This document shows, piece after piece, positions 20,503 to 30,810 of a DNA stretch of 64,000 nucleotides. Source of the stretch: Cryoendolithus antarcticus (lineage: Eukaryota > Ascomycota > Dothideomycetes > Cladosporiales > Cladosporiaceae); the NCBI GenBank assembly GCA_002077065.1, contig NAJO01000039.1, positions 359,656-423,655 of the forward strand. Direction: 5' to 3'. The translations under genes were made by a program, and so were the position numbers. The first letter of the stretch is position 1; every line of letters begins with the position of its first letter. The notes under the pieces were generated by a model that worked only from the letters and a program-made list of their open reading frames with translations, ran no database searches and was not told the DNA's origin.

Positions 20503-22650
20503 ATGCCTTCCAAAATCGCCGACCGCACATCGGTCGACTCGCCCGCTCGCAACGACGCCATCAAAGTCCAGAACCCGCTGCAATCCGACTTCGCCGAAAC
20601 CGCTAGCATGGACAGCGATGAGCGCTACCTGGTAAGGCCACACGGCTAGGCCATCAACCCGATCTGAGTAACGCAATGAACCCGGCCGTCGCATACCAGT
20701 GAGTAATCTCATGAGGCATCAAGTATACATTGTCATGGCACGCGGGTGGCTGTTAGCTGGCATTTGACCTTTCTTGCGACCCTGTCGTTGAGCTTCACCG
20801 AGCGGTTGCTGCTGGGTGGAGGGCGATAGCAGAGGCAAGGAAGGCGGGTGTCTGGCGAACGCCTGAGATCAGACCGCTGTTCAACTTGATCGCATTAGTA
20901 TGCGCGGAAGGAGTTGCTATGACTATTATCGAGCGATGCTCCTACCCCCTTCCCTTTCCTTGTGTGTTATGTGAGTACTGACGATTGGAAGAACGCACTT
21001 GGGTATAAGCAGGTATGTGATCTCCGCTCTTGCTGCGACAAGTGCAATCACTAACGCATGATCAGTCGCTGCACCGGCAGTGGAAGTTCTTCGAGAGCTT
21101 CGCTGCAAGCTTTGGTAACGACGAAGTGGGCACTCCGAAGTATAAGCGTGAAGACTGACCTGCAACAGCGGCGCTATACTCCGTCGGCGGAATAAGAGCC
21201 ACCTTCACGATCGGTGTTGGCGCTGGAGGACCTGCGGCCTACTGGTGGGTTGACTTCACTGCCTTCGCCTGCGCCCTCGCTGACAAGTCAATCAAGGTCG
21301 AGCTATATCATCACCTGTATCTTCGTCTTCATCACCGCCGCTGTACTCGCAGAGATCTGCTCAGCTCTGCCAGCAGCTGGCTCGATCTACTTTTGGGCCG
21401 CGGAGTCTGGCGGTAAGAAGTATGGTCGACTGTTCGGCTTTATTGTGGCTTGGTGGAGCACAACTGCTTGGACGACCTTCGTTGCCAGCGTCTGCCAGGC
21501 TACGGCGAACTTCCTGCTGTCCGAGATCTCAGTCTTCGGGCTGGAATTCTCGACCGATGTGAATGACATCAAGTTCCGCGCGGTACAATGGATCGTTTCT
21601 GAGGTCATCTTGTTCCTCGGAGTAGGCATGAACTATCTGAACCCCAAGACCTACAGCTACATTTTCCGCGCGGCGACATACATCATCTTGCTCGATTTTG
21701 CTCTCAACATGATCTGGCTGCCAATCGGAGCTTCGAAGACTTATGGTTTCCAGGACGCGAAATTTGTCTTTACCCAGACTTACAATGAGACTGGTGCACC
21801 GCCTGTATGGAACTGGATGCTGAGCTACTATGTCACTGCCGGCATCTTGGTTGGCTTTGAAGCGTCTGGCCATATCTCTGAGGAGACAGTCAACGCCAGC
21901 ACAACTGCCGCACGCGGTATCTTCTGGTCTGCTGTCGCCTCCGCGGTCATTGGCTTCCCACTAGTCATCATGTTCCTGTTCTGCCTGCCTGATCTGGATG
22001 TGCTGTATAGCTTCGCTTCTCCTCAACCGTTCGTTGACATCTATGCCCTGGCTCTAGGACCTCGAGCGCACGTCGTGATGAATGTCGTCTGCATCCTCGG
22101 TCTTTTCTTCAACATCACCATCGCTGGTGTGGCAAGCTCACGCCTCATCTGGGCGGTTGCGCGTGATGGCGTTCTGCCATTCAGTGGCTGGATCTCACAG
22201 GTGTCGGCCAAGAAGGAGCCGAGGAATGCGGTCATCGTTATGCACGCCGTCGCCGCTCTCCTGCTCTGCACTATTCTCGCCTCGCCTGTGGCATTCGCGT
22301 CTCTCGTCTCTGCAGCCGGCGTGCCAACAATCACGGCATACGCGCTCATCGCTTTCGGTCGCACGTTCATCACGCCACATGACTTCAAGCACGCATCATG
22401 GTCTCTGGGCAAGTGGTCTCGGCCGTTAACTTTCATCACATTCGTCTGGAACCTGTACCTGGCCTGCGTGCTGTTCTCGCCCCTGTACTTCCCAGTCACT
22501 GGAGCCGGCTTCAATTACTCGCCTGTCATCTTCGCGTTTACGACGCTCATGGGTGTTGCGACTTGGTGGTTCACTCCGGCAGAGGCGTGGTTGCCGCAGG
22601 GCAGGCTCGGGAAGGTGCACATGCTTGACCAGGAATATCAGCGAGAGTAG
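20503..22650 (+). CDS. APC-superfamily amino acid/polyamine/GABA-type permease
   Basis: Five exons: 20503-20631, 20992-21012, 21066-21114, 21169-21244, 21297-22650, giving 542 residues. The joins give ERYLNALGYKQSLHRQW, the usual LGYKQ start of fungal AAT-family permeases. It is followed by FAALYSVGGIRATF and about 11-12 hydrophobic segments, including ITAAVLAEICSALPAAGSIY, the conserved APC helix-2 motif. Relatives transport GABA, choline, polyamines or amino acids at the plasma or vacuolar membrane; the substrate cannot be told. Exon 2 is only seven codons. The first intron, about 360 bases, is several times longer than the others in this window and holds no visible gene. The splice joins are inferred but keep frame throughout. 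Confidence 0.87.
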
Positions 22651-23210
22651 ATCTGGCGATCAGCGTCACGCTCAATCAGAAATACGGCGCGGACGAAAGC
22701 TATAGATAAGATGGGATAGACGGGTTGGAGGAGAGAGGCGATGCAGCGCTTCTAGACTTGAAGACTTGGACCGACAACAGATACAGAAAGTGGGGATCCC
22801 GAAGCTCATTATCGATTGTACGGACCTTCACTTGCACCTGAAGCTGTCTCTTTCACTGTCTGGCACACCTCGTCTGTGCTGCTGTGGTTGCAGCTGCGGA
22901 AGCGAATTTGACAACTGAGCCATCATGAGAGCGCAATCGATTTCTCAGAAAGTGAATTGGAACCTGTCTTCTCAAGGTCATACTGGTAGCCACAAGCAGC
23001 ACTCGCAGCTCATTACATAGTACCATAGGAAAGCCTCCCAGTGTCTGAAGGAGCACGAGGTCCATGTTGTCGTTTGCTGTGAACATGTCCTTTCGTCTCA
23101 CTCTTCAGTGCGGAAGCTTCCCGCGTACCTGCCGTGACTGTAGAGTCACGATCCAAAACTGTTGTGTATCAGATATCTCGTTCTTCCACTTTGTCTAAGC
23201 ATTTGTAAAG
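22651..23210. other. intergenic, 560 bases
   Basis: Between the permease and CDC123, both on plus. No convincing frame or element. Confidence 0.5.
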
Positions 23211-24518
23211 ATGCCTGCACTCATAGAAGAAGACATGTCGCGAGACTCATCGCCGGATCGCGTCCCAACGTCGCTGCCATTTGGCTCCATCACCAAAGCG
23301 CATATACTACATTGCTCATACCATTCCTGGTGGCCGAGATACCGCACGATCTCCCCGAAGGCGCGGCTCATCCCTCTTACACAGCCCTTTATCGAGTACC
23401 TGCGCGCAGACGGGATCGTACTTCCTGACGACGAAAACGAGGGCGAAGTGGAGTGGTCAGATGACAGTGGAGTCTACACAGCATCAGATGATCAGGACGA
23501 CGATGAGGTCGAGGATGTTGCCGCAGACTGGCGGCCGGTGCACAAATCGATCAACGACACGATCGCAAGTCTGGGTGGGAAGGCGACACCGAAGCTCAAC
23601 TGGTCAGCACCGAAGGATGCGACCTGGATGAATGCGAACAGCATGGACTGTCGGACGGCGAATGATGTATACCTTCTTCTCAAGTCCTCCGACTTCATCA
23701 CGCACGACCTGGAGCATGCTTATGACGATACTGAGGAAGAGGGGGTGGAGGCAAAGACCGAGTTGACACAGGCTACGATACCATTTCACTTGGTCCTCCG
23801 AAAGTCCTTCGATCTACACCCGTCGCTCGAGTTCCGGTGCTTCGTACGAAATCGTAAGTTGATCGCGCTCTGTCAACGCGATCTGAATCACTTTGACTTC
23901 CTATTCGACATGCAGGACCACCTACGATCGAAAATTCAGGAGTTCTTCGATGTGCGACTACGGGACACATTTGAGGATGCAAACTTTGTGTTTGACATTT
24001 ACGTGCCGCCTCCTCACGAGCGAGTCTGGTTGATCGATGTGAACCCATGGGCACCCAGAACGGACCCGCTACTGTTCAGTTGGCTGGAACTGTTGCAGCT
24101 AGAGGAGCCACCGGAGAAGGAAGAGGAGTTTGAGTGGCCTGATATGACTATCAGGGTACCTTTCCGACCTGCTGAGGAAGCACATGAGTCGAGCAATGCT
24201 ACAGCGAACGGAATGAGTGACGAAGATCGACATAACGAAACGAAGAGAATACAAGAAATACTAGACGCAAGTTCCGACTCGGACTCGGACGTCGACGACG
24301 AGCTGTGGCTGCCCGAATTCCGTCTAGTCAGAAAGAGCGATCCGGAGGCATACAGCTTCAGCACACCGCAGTACAGCGCGCATAAGCTACCCAAGGACGT
24401 TGTGGACGCTAGTCAGAGTGGAGAAGGCCTGCGCGAGTTTGCGCGCGATTGGCAGCAGCTACTCGACAAGCGTAAACAAGATGAAGCAGAGCTCGCAGAT
24501 GGCAGTGACACGGATTGA
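23211..24518 (+). CDS. CDC123: eIF2 assembly factor CDC123 (D123)
   Basis: A single exon of 435 residues. The N-terminus has the conserved HCSYHSWWP motif, followed by an acidic insert. The core carries LEFRCFVRN (about 207-215, nucleotide-binding Arg in the E-F-R-x-F-V-R motif) and DVNPW (Asp276, Asn278), the metal-binding part of the ATP-grasp-like fold. CDC123 binds eIF2-gamma and drives eIF2 heterotrimer assembly in the cytosol, and so supports start-codon selection and cell-cycle entry. The C-terminus is long and acidic (SSDSDSDVDDE) and ends with a helical tail. The next Met (residue 9) is an alternative start. Confidence 0.93.
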   Translation: MPALIEEDMSRDSSPDRVPTSLPFGSITKAHILHCSYHSWWPRYRTISPKARLIPLTQPFIEYLRADGIVLPDDENEGEVEWSDDSGVYTASDDQDDDEVEDVAADWRPVHKSINDTIASLGGKATPKLNWSAPKDATWMNANSMDCRTANDVYLLLKSSDFITHDLEHAYDDTEEEGVEAKTELTQATIPFHLVLRKSFDLHPSLEFRCFVRNRKLIALCQRDLNHFDFLFDMQDHLRSKIQEFFDVRLRDTFEDANFVFDIYVPPPHERVWLIDVNPWAPRTDPLLFSWLELLQLEEPPEKEEEFEWPDMTIRVPFRPAEEAHESSNATANGMSDEDRHNETKRIQEILDASSDSDSDVDDELWLPEFRLVRKSDPEAYSFSTPQYSAHKLPKDVVDASQSGEGLREFARDWQQLLDKRKQDEAELADGSDTD

Positions 24519-25121
24519 GTAAGGATGACATGAGGTGAATCTTTCTTAGATCCGAAGTCTTACTCGAGCGATGTAATGTGCCGAACTTTACGATGCTCAG
24601 AATGACAGCGCCGTCTGTAGCATGGAGTCGCGACTGGCAAGACTCAGATAGCCCTCAACATCGCCAAGACGACCTACATTACACCGGCTTGCACGTAAAA
24701 GTGCAGGCGATCGCGGATGGTAGGAGTTGCCATCTTGCTAGACTTCCGTCTGGTACATTTCGGCAGCTGCAACGTTCGGGTGAGTAAAACGCTTGGTATG
24801 GGCCTTTTGAGCAAGTTTAGGCTTGGCTGGATCCACTGCAAAGGCCATCTGCCATACAAACTTCCTGACGCTTCTCCAATTGCATCGCGAGCGGGATTTG
24901 CTGCTTTTATTACGAATGCAGTAGCGAAGCGCTGTGCTGCTGCGACAGTGTGAGACCAAAAACGACGGGTCTTTCGACACGACGACCAGAATATATCAAT
25001 CATCTCTCTGCGAAGAACTTCACCAGCAGCACTCAGTAGCGATTCACTTGGTAGGAGTAGACGCACGCCCTAGACCTCCGTGAAAGACCACCTCGCCGCC
25101 CAGACGCTCTGCGGCAGGATC
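24519..25121. other. intergenic, 603 bases
   Basis: Upstream of the ferric reductase. A minus-strand frame (about 24674-25066) is open but without recognisable motifs, so I treat it as chance. Confidence 0.45.
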
Positions 25122-27029
25122 ATGGCGAACGCCTTACAAGTCCGACACATTCAGGATCACAATGCAGCGAACGCTATGCTCGTCAAGCACTGGGGGTACC
25201 AGGATCGGGTTATTCCATGCACGAGTTCCTGCGAATATCTCGATGCTGTGTACTGGATGCATGATGTTTCCATGTTGTACACCTTCATCATGTGGGGTGT
25301 CATACTCGGCATACTGACTTTATGGCTTACGATCAGGGGATGGCGAATGGGTGGACCAGCGCAGAGAGTCGGTGGGATGATCGACGGGGTGTGCAATAAT
25401 GTCCAAGCAGGCAAGCGACGATTGCTGCTCGTCGATGCGCCGCTACGCAGCTGGTTTGGGCGACTACCGAGACTTCAAATTGCGCTACTCGGGTGCTTGT
25501 CCGGCTATTTACTGGTCTTGTCGCTAGTCAGCATCGTCTACAAAACATGGGTCACTCCAGTAAAGGGCTACACTGATGTGTACAATACGCGCACTGGCAT
25601 TGGAGGTTTTGCTGACCGTGTCGGCGCCCTGGCATACGCGCTCACTCCGCTTACCGTTCTTCTCGCGCAACGGGAAAGTATATTGAGCCTCGTAACCGGA
25701 ATACCTTACCAGCACTTTTCATTCCTGCACAAGTGGCTCGGCCGCATCATTTTCGCACAATCGTTTCTGCACACCCTCGGATGGACACTTGTCGAGACCT
25801 GGCTTTACCAGCCCCAGCCCAAGGTCTACACCGACTTCCTCAAGCAGCAGTACGCCGTCTGGGGCTGCATTGCCATGCTGTTCATCACCTTCCTCACCGT
25901 CTTCAGTACGCAATGGGCGATCAAGCGGACTGGCTATGAGTTCTTCAAGTGGACTCACTGGATCATTGCCATCTTGTACATTGCCGCCTGCTGGGGACAT
26001 TGGGCAAAGCTTGCGTGCTGGATGATCCCGAGTCTGGCACTGATCTTCATCGATCAAGGCGTGAGAATGCTGAGATTATTAGCGCTACACACGGGAGTCG
26101 TCAAGGGTGGCAGTCTCGGTTTCCGTCCGGCGAATGCCGAAGTAAGGATGATCGGCGAGGGCGACGACATCGTTACACGCATCGACTTCCAATTCGAGCA
26201 CATGGAGGCTTGGCAGCCGGGCCAGCACTTCTTCTTGTGCTTCCCGGCGTTGAGCATCTGGTCTTCGCACCCTTTTACGACTGCCTCTCTACCAGATCCT
26301 CAGAGCAACGTGCAGCATCACACCTACTTACTTCGTGTCCGCAAAGGCCAGACAAGTCAGCTGGCCGCGGTAGCGCAGAGCAAGGGGACTATAGACACGA
26401 TCATGACTGGACCATACGGTTTCGGCTTTCCCAGATACGATACGCAGAACGTACTGCTGGTCGCGGGCCGTACCGGCGTCACTTTCACGCACCCGATAGC
26501 CTTCGCCGCGATTCGGCAGCTCATCATCCCGCAAGCTATCGTCGACTTTGTCTGGGTAATTCGACGGGCTCAGGACTTGCTTTGGCTGCCGAACGAGATG
26601 GCTGAGTTGAAAGCTATGCTCGCCGACGATGTCAGCTTGCGGATCAAAATCTTTGTCACTCGTGAGAGTACAGCGCACCTTGCGCCGTGCTGTGATGTTA
26701 AGCCCGTAAGCGGCAAGGCCAAGGTGATCGAAAGTGAGAAGTTATCGAGTCAGTCGTCGTCGTCGACAGTATCCGAGCTGACAAGTGGCGCTATACTGCA
26801 AGCTCTGCTTGCTATCGATCAGCCACGATTCAGCGTAGACTTCATGCCTGACGAGCACCCGAGCATGCAGGCGGTGGTTGAAGACTTCACAGAGCGGGCG
26901 GCAACGAGAGGCGGCGATGTGCAGATACTGGGTAGTGGGCCTGAGAGCATGGGGAGTGATCTGCGGGCTGCTGTGGCGGTGATTAGGACAAGTGAGGAGG
27001 TGCACTTCTATTGGGATAGTCGAGAATAG
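25122..27029 (+). CDS. FRE-type ferric/cupric reductase
   Basis: A single exon of 635 residues from the ATG before ANALQVRHIQDHN; the frame is open upstream to 25080 but only from a GTG. Several TM helices form the ferric-reductase domain with four haem-ligand histidines in two pairs: FLHKW and FLHTLGW (14 apart), then WTHWI and WGHW (13 apart). The FAD site HPFTTAS is intact, and GPYG is present. The NADPH part departs from the usual: AGRTG replaces AGGTG, and the C-terminal CGP motif reads SGP. Family members reduce Fe(III) or Cu(II) outside the plasma membrane using cytosolic NADPH, usually before FTR1/FET3 uptake. No FTR1/FET3 partner lies in the window. Confidence 0.87.
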   Translation: MANALQVRHIQDHNAANAMLVKHWGYQDRVIPCTSSCEYLDAVYWMHDVSMLYTFIMWGVILGILTLWLTIRGWRMGGPAQRVGGMIDGVCNNVQAGKRRLLLVDAPLRSWFGRLPRLQIALLGCLSGYLLVLSLVSIVYKTWVTPVKGYTDVYNTRTGIGGFADRVGALAYALTPLTVLLAQRESILSLVTGIPYQHFSFLHKWLGRIIFAQSFLHTLGWTLVETWLYQPQPKVYTDFLKQQYAVWGCIAMLFITFLTVFSTQWAIKRTGYEFFKWTHWIIAILYIAACWGHWAKLACWMIPSLALIFIDQGVRMLRLLALHTGVVKGGSLGFRPANAEVRMIGEGDDIVTRIDFQFEHMEAWQPGQHFFLCFPALSIWSSHPFTTASLPDPQSNVQHHTYLLRVRKGQTSQLAAVAQSKGTIDTIMTGPYGFGFPRYDTQNVLLVAGRTGVTFTHPIAFAAIRQLIIPQAIVDFVWVIRRAQDLLWLPNEMAELKAMLADDVSLRIKIFVTRESTAHLAPCCDVKPVSGKAKVIESEKLSSQSSSSTVSELTSGAILQALLAIDQPRFSVDFMPDEHPSMQAVVEDFTERAATRGGDVQILGSGPESMGSDLRAAVAVIRTSEEVHFYWDSRE

Positions 27030-27592
27030 ACAGCTAGAGAATGAAGGTGACAACATGTCGCTGCTCTCTCATACATGCCTATATTCGCAGTTCCGTTGAT
27101 ATGAGGTTGTAGTAATTTGCAAGTCTTGTTACAAGGTTATTGTTGGTCAGCTTCTATCCACGCGACAAATAACCGACAAAAATTCCGGTCATAGTCTCGA
27201 ACCCAAGCAAGCAGTCCTGAAACCCGGTGAGAATTCGACCAAAGCAGCGGCCACAAACCCCACTGATCTATCTCCTCATGAGAGCAGCTCCTCCGCCCGT
27301 GGTCACGATATGTACGACCAGTCACTTAACCCCAAGATGTGGTTAAAGTGAGCATCCCTAACCCTACAGTGCCGCCACAGCGCCGTGACGCTGTGATCCG
27401 GCCCACGGAAAGCGAACCATTGTGCTCAAAAGGCTGGGAAGATATGCATTATGTATACTGTTGATATGCTATCCTGTACATATGCTCTAGACGCCGCAGT
27501 ATGCTACACCCCGTACCCTTCTCACCAGCGTACATCCTCCCCTGTCTTGGTCCAACAGTCTTTCCAAAATACAGTCATCACCATATACCCAC
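27030..27592. other. convergent intergenic region, 563 bases
   Basis: Lies between the 3' ends of the ferric reductase (+) and the CDF transporter (-). It contains an imperfect hairpin at 27323-27350 and no gene. Confidence 0.5.
27323..27350. repeat. imperfect inverted repeat with a TTAACC core
   Basis: CACTTAACC (27323-27331) pairs with GGTTAAAGTG (27341-27350) with one bulged A and a nine-base loop. It sits in the convergent 3' region, so it could form RNA structure in either transcript's 3' end. No family recognised. Confidence 0.4.
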
Positions 27593-29023
27593 TCAATGCG
27601 TCCTCTCTGCGTCCACCGCATGCCCGGTAGGTCCCTTGCTGCTGTAATCGCAAGTCACAAACGCCCGATCAACCTCATCCATGCCCTCAGCGCAGTACTG
27701 CAGCGTCTCAGCCACATCATGCGAGTACCTCAATTGCGTATCCTCCTTCATCAGCACATCGAACTCCACCCAAATGCCATCTCCAGCATGGTACGCCGTG
27801 ACAGACTTGAAGCCTTCGACGACAGGCGAGAAGCGGTAGGCGAGGTACATAGCCTTCTTCAAAAACGCCTCGTCCGCCGCTTGACCAGACAAGCGCGTGA
27901 CGTTCTCAAAGGCAGTGTGGCCCCAGTCGTAGATGATGAAGAGGGAGAGGAGGCCGGCGCCGGCGGGATCGAGCCACCAGACGTTGGCTTTGAAGCCGAT
28001 GTACGGGAAAAGCAAGGACAGCGAATTGAAGATCACGTCGGTCCTGCAGTCCTGCGCTAGAGCTTGTACTTGCGTTGTCTTGATGGGTATGCAGCCAAAC
28101 CAGATTATGCCTTTCAGTACAATCGTTCCGAGTAGCGCGCCGATGGCAGCCCATGGGAGTTCTTCGGCTTTGCCTTCCAGTGGTATGATCTTTTCGACGG
28201 ATTCTTGCAGGATTTGCGCGAAGGAGATGACCATGATGATGCTGAAGACCATTATACCGAGTGGCTCGAGGCGTTTGCGACCGACGGGAAATTTGCGCCG
28301 CAATGCGCCGATGCGCCAGGCGACGAGTTTGTTCGTCGAGTAGATGATTAGGGTACATAGCAGGTCAAGCGCGGAGTCTGCTAGGGAGGCAATGAGAGAG
28401 AGGGAGCCAGATTGCGTCGCTGCGACGAGCTTGGCCGTTAGGAGAATGATGTTGGCGATGACGTTGATGTTGATCGCCCATTTTGCCTTCTTCTCGGCCG
28501 CGCGACGCTTCTCTTGCTCCTCTTGCGGGAGGAAAGAGGCAATGTTGCCAGCCATAGTCTGCAGACCTCCCCCGCGCTCGTCCTCGCCATCGTGGTCGGG
28601 ATCGGGGTCCATGGACTCGAGAACATCGTCTGCCACTGCTGTGACAATGGCGTCAACCTCCAGCCAGTCGTTGAGGCGATCATTCACGCCCTCGTAGTAT
28701 TTGCGGATCTTCTTGTCCTTGATCTCCTTAAGCTCATCGTCGCTCTTGCGGAATTTCTCCAGCTCCTGCCTATCGATACCTTCCACTAACGCTTTCTTCA
28801 AGTCGTCTCTCCGCTTGTCGGCCAATGCATGATTCGCGGCGTCTTTGAAGCGCCACACATCTGGTCTCGGTTTTGCATTGCCATTGCCATTTGATCGAGC
28901 GCTGCCTCTCGACTCTACATCATCAGGTTGCGTCTTCTTCTGCGCGGTCGGGCTGCTCGGGCGATCATCGTCGAGGAAGCTTTGCTTGCGATTGTCCTTC
29001 GTCAGGTTAGACCTGCCCACCAT
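27593..29023 (-). CDS. cation diffusion facilitator (CDF) metal transporter
   Basis: A single exon of 476 residues. A charged cytosolic N-terminus of about 175 residues precedes about six TM helices (first one NVIANIILLTAKLVAA). Metal-site motifs are visible: DSALDLL in TM2 (about residue 216) and QDCRTDVIFN in TM5 (about 326), with a GxxD pattern as in Mn/Fe-type CDFs (Ccc/MTP-like). The C-terminal cytosolic ferredoxin-like domain follows (GDGIWVEFDVLM, SHDVAETLQ). Such proteins move Mn or other divalent metals out of the cytosol in exchange for protons. Mn specificity is an inference from the DxxxD-type sites. The gene is convergent with the ferric reductase, another metal-handling gene. 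Confidence 0.88.
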   Translation of the reverse strand: MVGRSNLTKDNRKQSFLDDDRPSSPTAQKKTQPDDVESRGSARSNGNGNAKPRPDVWRFKDAANHALADKRRDDLKKALVEGIDRQELEKFRKSDDELKEIKDKKIRKYYEGVNDRLNDWLEVDAIVTAVADDVLESMDPDPDHDGEDERGGGLQTMAGNIASFLPQEEQEKRRAAEKKAKWAININVIANIILLTAKLVAATQSGSLSLIASLADSALDLLCTLIIYSTNKLVAWRIGALRRKFPVGRKRLEPLGIMVFSIIMVISFAQILQESVEKIIPLEGKAEELPWAAIGALLGTIVLKGIIWFGCIPIKTTQVQALAQDCRTDVIFNSLSLLFPYIGFKANVWWLDPAGAGLLSLFIIYDWGHTAFENVTRLSGQAADEAFLKKAMYLAYRFSPVVEGFKSVTAYHAGDGIWVEFDVLMKEDTQLRYSHDVAETLQYCAEGMDEVDRAFVTCDYSSKGPTGHAVDAERTH

Positions 29024-29627
29024 GACTGCGATCTTAGTTCCCGATGCTTATCAGGGACGAGCGACGGGTGAAAACCAAGGACTTTTCTTCGAGTAAATAA
29101 GAACAAGAAGGCCATGTAAATACTGCTGCCATCGCGGACTACCAACTGGGATCCTGGGACACGCTCCACACGCGCTAGCAGCACCAGGACATGACGTTTG
29201 ATCGCCGTGTGATCCTGGTACCGGCAGCGGCAGCAGCCAACTTTCTGGGGAGGCACGTGTCGTTCTTCCCATTCAGGGAAGTTTGGAAGTGAATGGTCTG
29301 GGTTGATATCCTTGGCGATTTGATCAGCAGTAACGTCGGACCTTCTCCATGACTACCGCAGGCTTCTTGTGCCAACATACATGATCTCCGATTGTATTTG
29401 AAGACCTGTCGCCGCCCCGTGAGAGTTTTGCGGGTGGATATCGGGACAGGAACGAGGCACATGCACAAAAGCTTGGACATCTATGACGCCTGACCAGACA
29501 TGACTAGCTGATGGTCGTGGACACTGACATCTTGTGGAGGAAGACAACGATAAGTATTGAGTACATCAGCACAGGGAAAGCTTTCGATTCGTCCCTTCAT
29601 CACCGCAATCCAGCTCATTCAGCCAAC
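29024..29627. other. divergent intergenic region, 604 bases
   Basis: Promoter region shared by the CDF transporter (-) and the 200-residue protein gene (+). No gene or named site seen. Confidence 0.5.
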
Positions 29628-30230
29628 ATGGCGCCCTCCCCATCTGAGCTCAACTCCTTCACTTCGATCTACAGTCACTTAGTTTCAACTTACTCATATC
29701 CCATCCTCCCATCCCCTTCACCGAACCCGCACTCAAAGCAGATATCTCATGCGATCACAAATCTTTCACTTCATCCAACTCTCGAAGCTCTTCTACACAT
29801 TCTTAATGTCGATCTATCAAGCGCTCACTTCCTATGCCGTCACATGGAGTCCGCACCGGCGTACGAAGCGATGTTCATACACGGACTACTGCATCGCGTA
29901 GAGGGCGACTATAGGAACACTGATGCATGGTACGGTGATGTGAGCGAAAGTGAGGTCTTCCAGAGTGTCTGGGGCAGTGAAGGAGGGCTTGAGGGAGCGA
30001 ACGGCTTTGTGAAGAGGGTCGAAGGACTGAGGAAGGAAGGGAAGGGTAACAAGGAGGAACTGGTGAAGGAGAGTGGGCGGGAGATTGAGGCACTGAAGGA
30101 CTACTTGCTCAACAAGTTCGGGACAGAGCAAATCAAAGACGCAACTACAGTGTGGGTTGGGAAGTCAGAGAAGGGCAAGGAAGCAGCGAAGAATATGGTT
30201 GTTGGAGGTGAAGGATGGAGACAGTTCTGA
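29628..30230 (+). CDS. small helical protein of unknown function
   Basis: A single exon of 200 residues from the ATG in CCAACATGGC. The frame is open upstream, but this is the first ATG with a good context after the promoter. Mostly helical by composition, with HFLCRHMESAPAYEAMFIHG and HRVEGDYRNTDAWYGDV in the middle and a Lys/Glu-rich tail ending GWRQF. The middle block has the look of a conserved fungal protein of unknown function; I do not recognise a named domain. No signal peptide or TM segment. Confidence 0.65.
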   Translation: MAPSPSELNSFTSIYSHLVSTYSYPILPSPSPNPHSKQISHAITNLSLHPTLEALLHILNVDLSSAHFLCRHMESAPAYEAMFIHGLLHRVEGDYRNTDAWYGDVSESEVFQSVWGSEGGLEGANGFVKRVEGLRKEGKGNKEELVKESGREIEALKDYLLNKFGTEQIKDATTVWVGKSEKGKEAAKNMVVGGEGWRQF

Positions 30231-30810
30231 TGCATCGATGAAAGACGCGCATCGTCGTCCAACCTCCATCTCTGCGAGCGACCCGGAAGTTACTGTGTTC
30301 TCCAGAGCGATCTCGATCAAATAAGCAATCGACTCTGCTTGCAATGCTGCCAGTGCTTCTCCGAGATATCTGCAATCCGACAATGCCCCTGTTTGCCCAT
30401 GTCAGCGGAGCTGGGATGCATATTCCCGCACTACGTTGCCAGCGAGAAGCTCGCTTTGATCAACATTTGAGTGCGCGTGAGAGACGCACGACACTGGCTC
30501 TCGGCCGCACTGCGGTCTAGGAATGGCTTCAGTGAGTGCTCTTACAAACGTAGAAGAGATGTTCGGTTCTGGGAGAGCAGAGCCATACTCAAAAGTCTTC
30601 CGACTGAAGCAGCAAGCTCATCGGCCGGAGAGAGGAAAGGTAGGAGCTGTGCTGCCCAGCGTATCATAGCACTTTACTACTACCACCTTCGATCAGACGT
30701 CATACCGAAGGAGGTCTCGACTTTCACAATGTTGGTACACTCATACGTATCGCTCATCTACCCATCCCTGCAACGCCGCTTCCATGCCTGCACTCCGTCG
30801 TCTAGTCCTC
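30231..30810. other. convergent intergenic region, 580 bases
   Basis: Lies between the 3' ends of the small helical protein gene and PMT2. Only short unconvincing frames. Confidence 0.5.

Noticed and set aside
24674..25066. 130-codon minus-strand frame upstream of the ferric reductase
   Set aside because: Open but without recognisable motif or supporting splice structure; probably chance.
25080..25121. Longer ferric reductase N-terminus
   Set aside because: It begins with GTG, not ATG; the next ATG at 25122 gives the family-like start.
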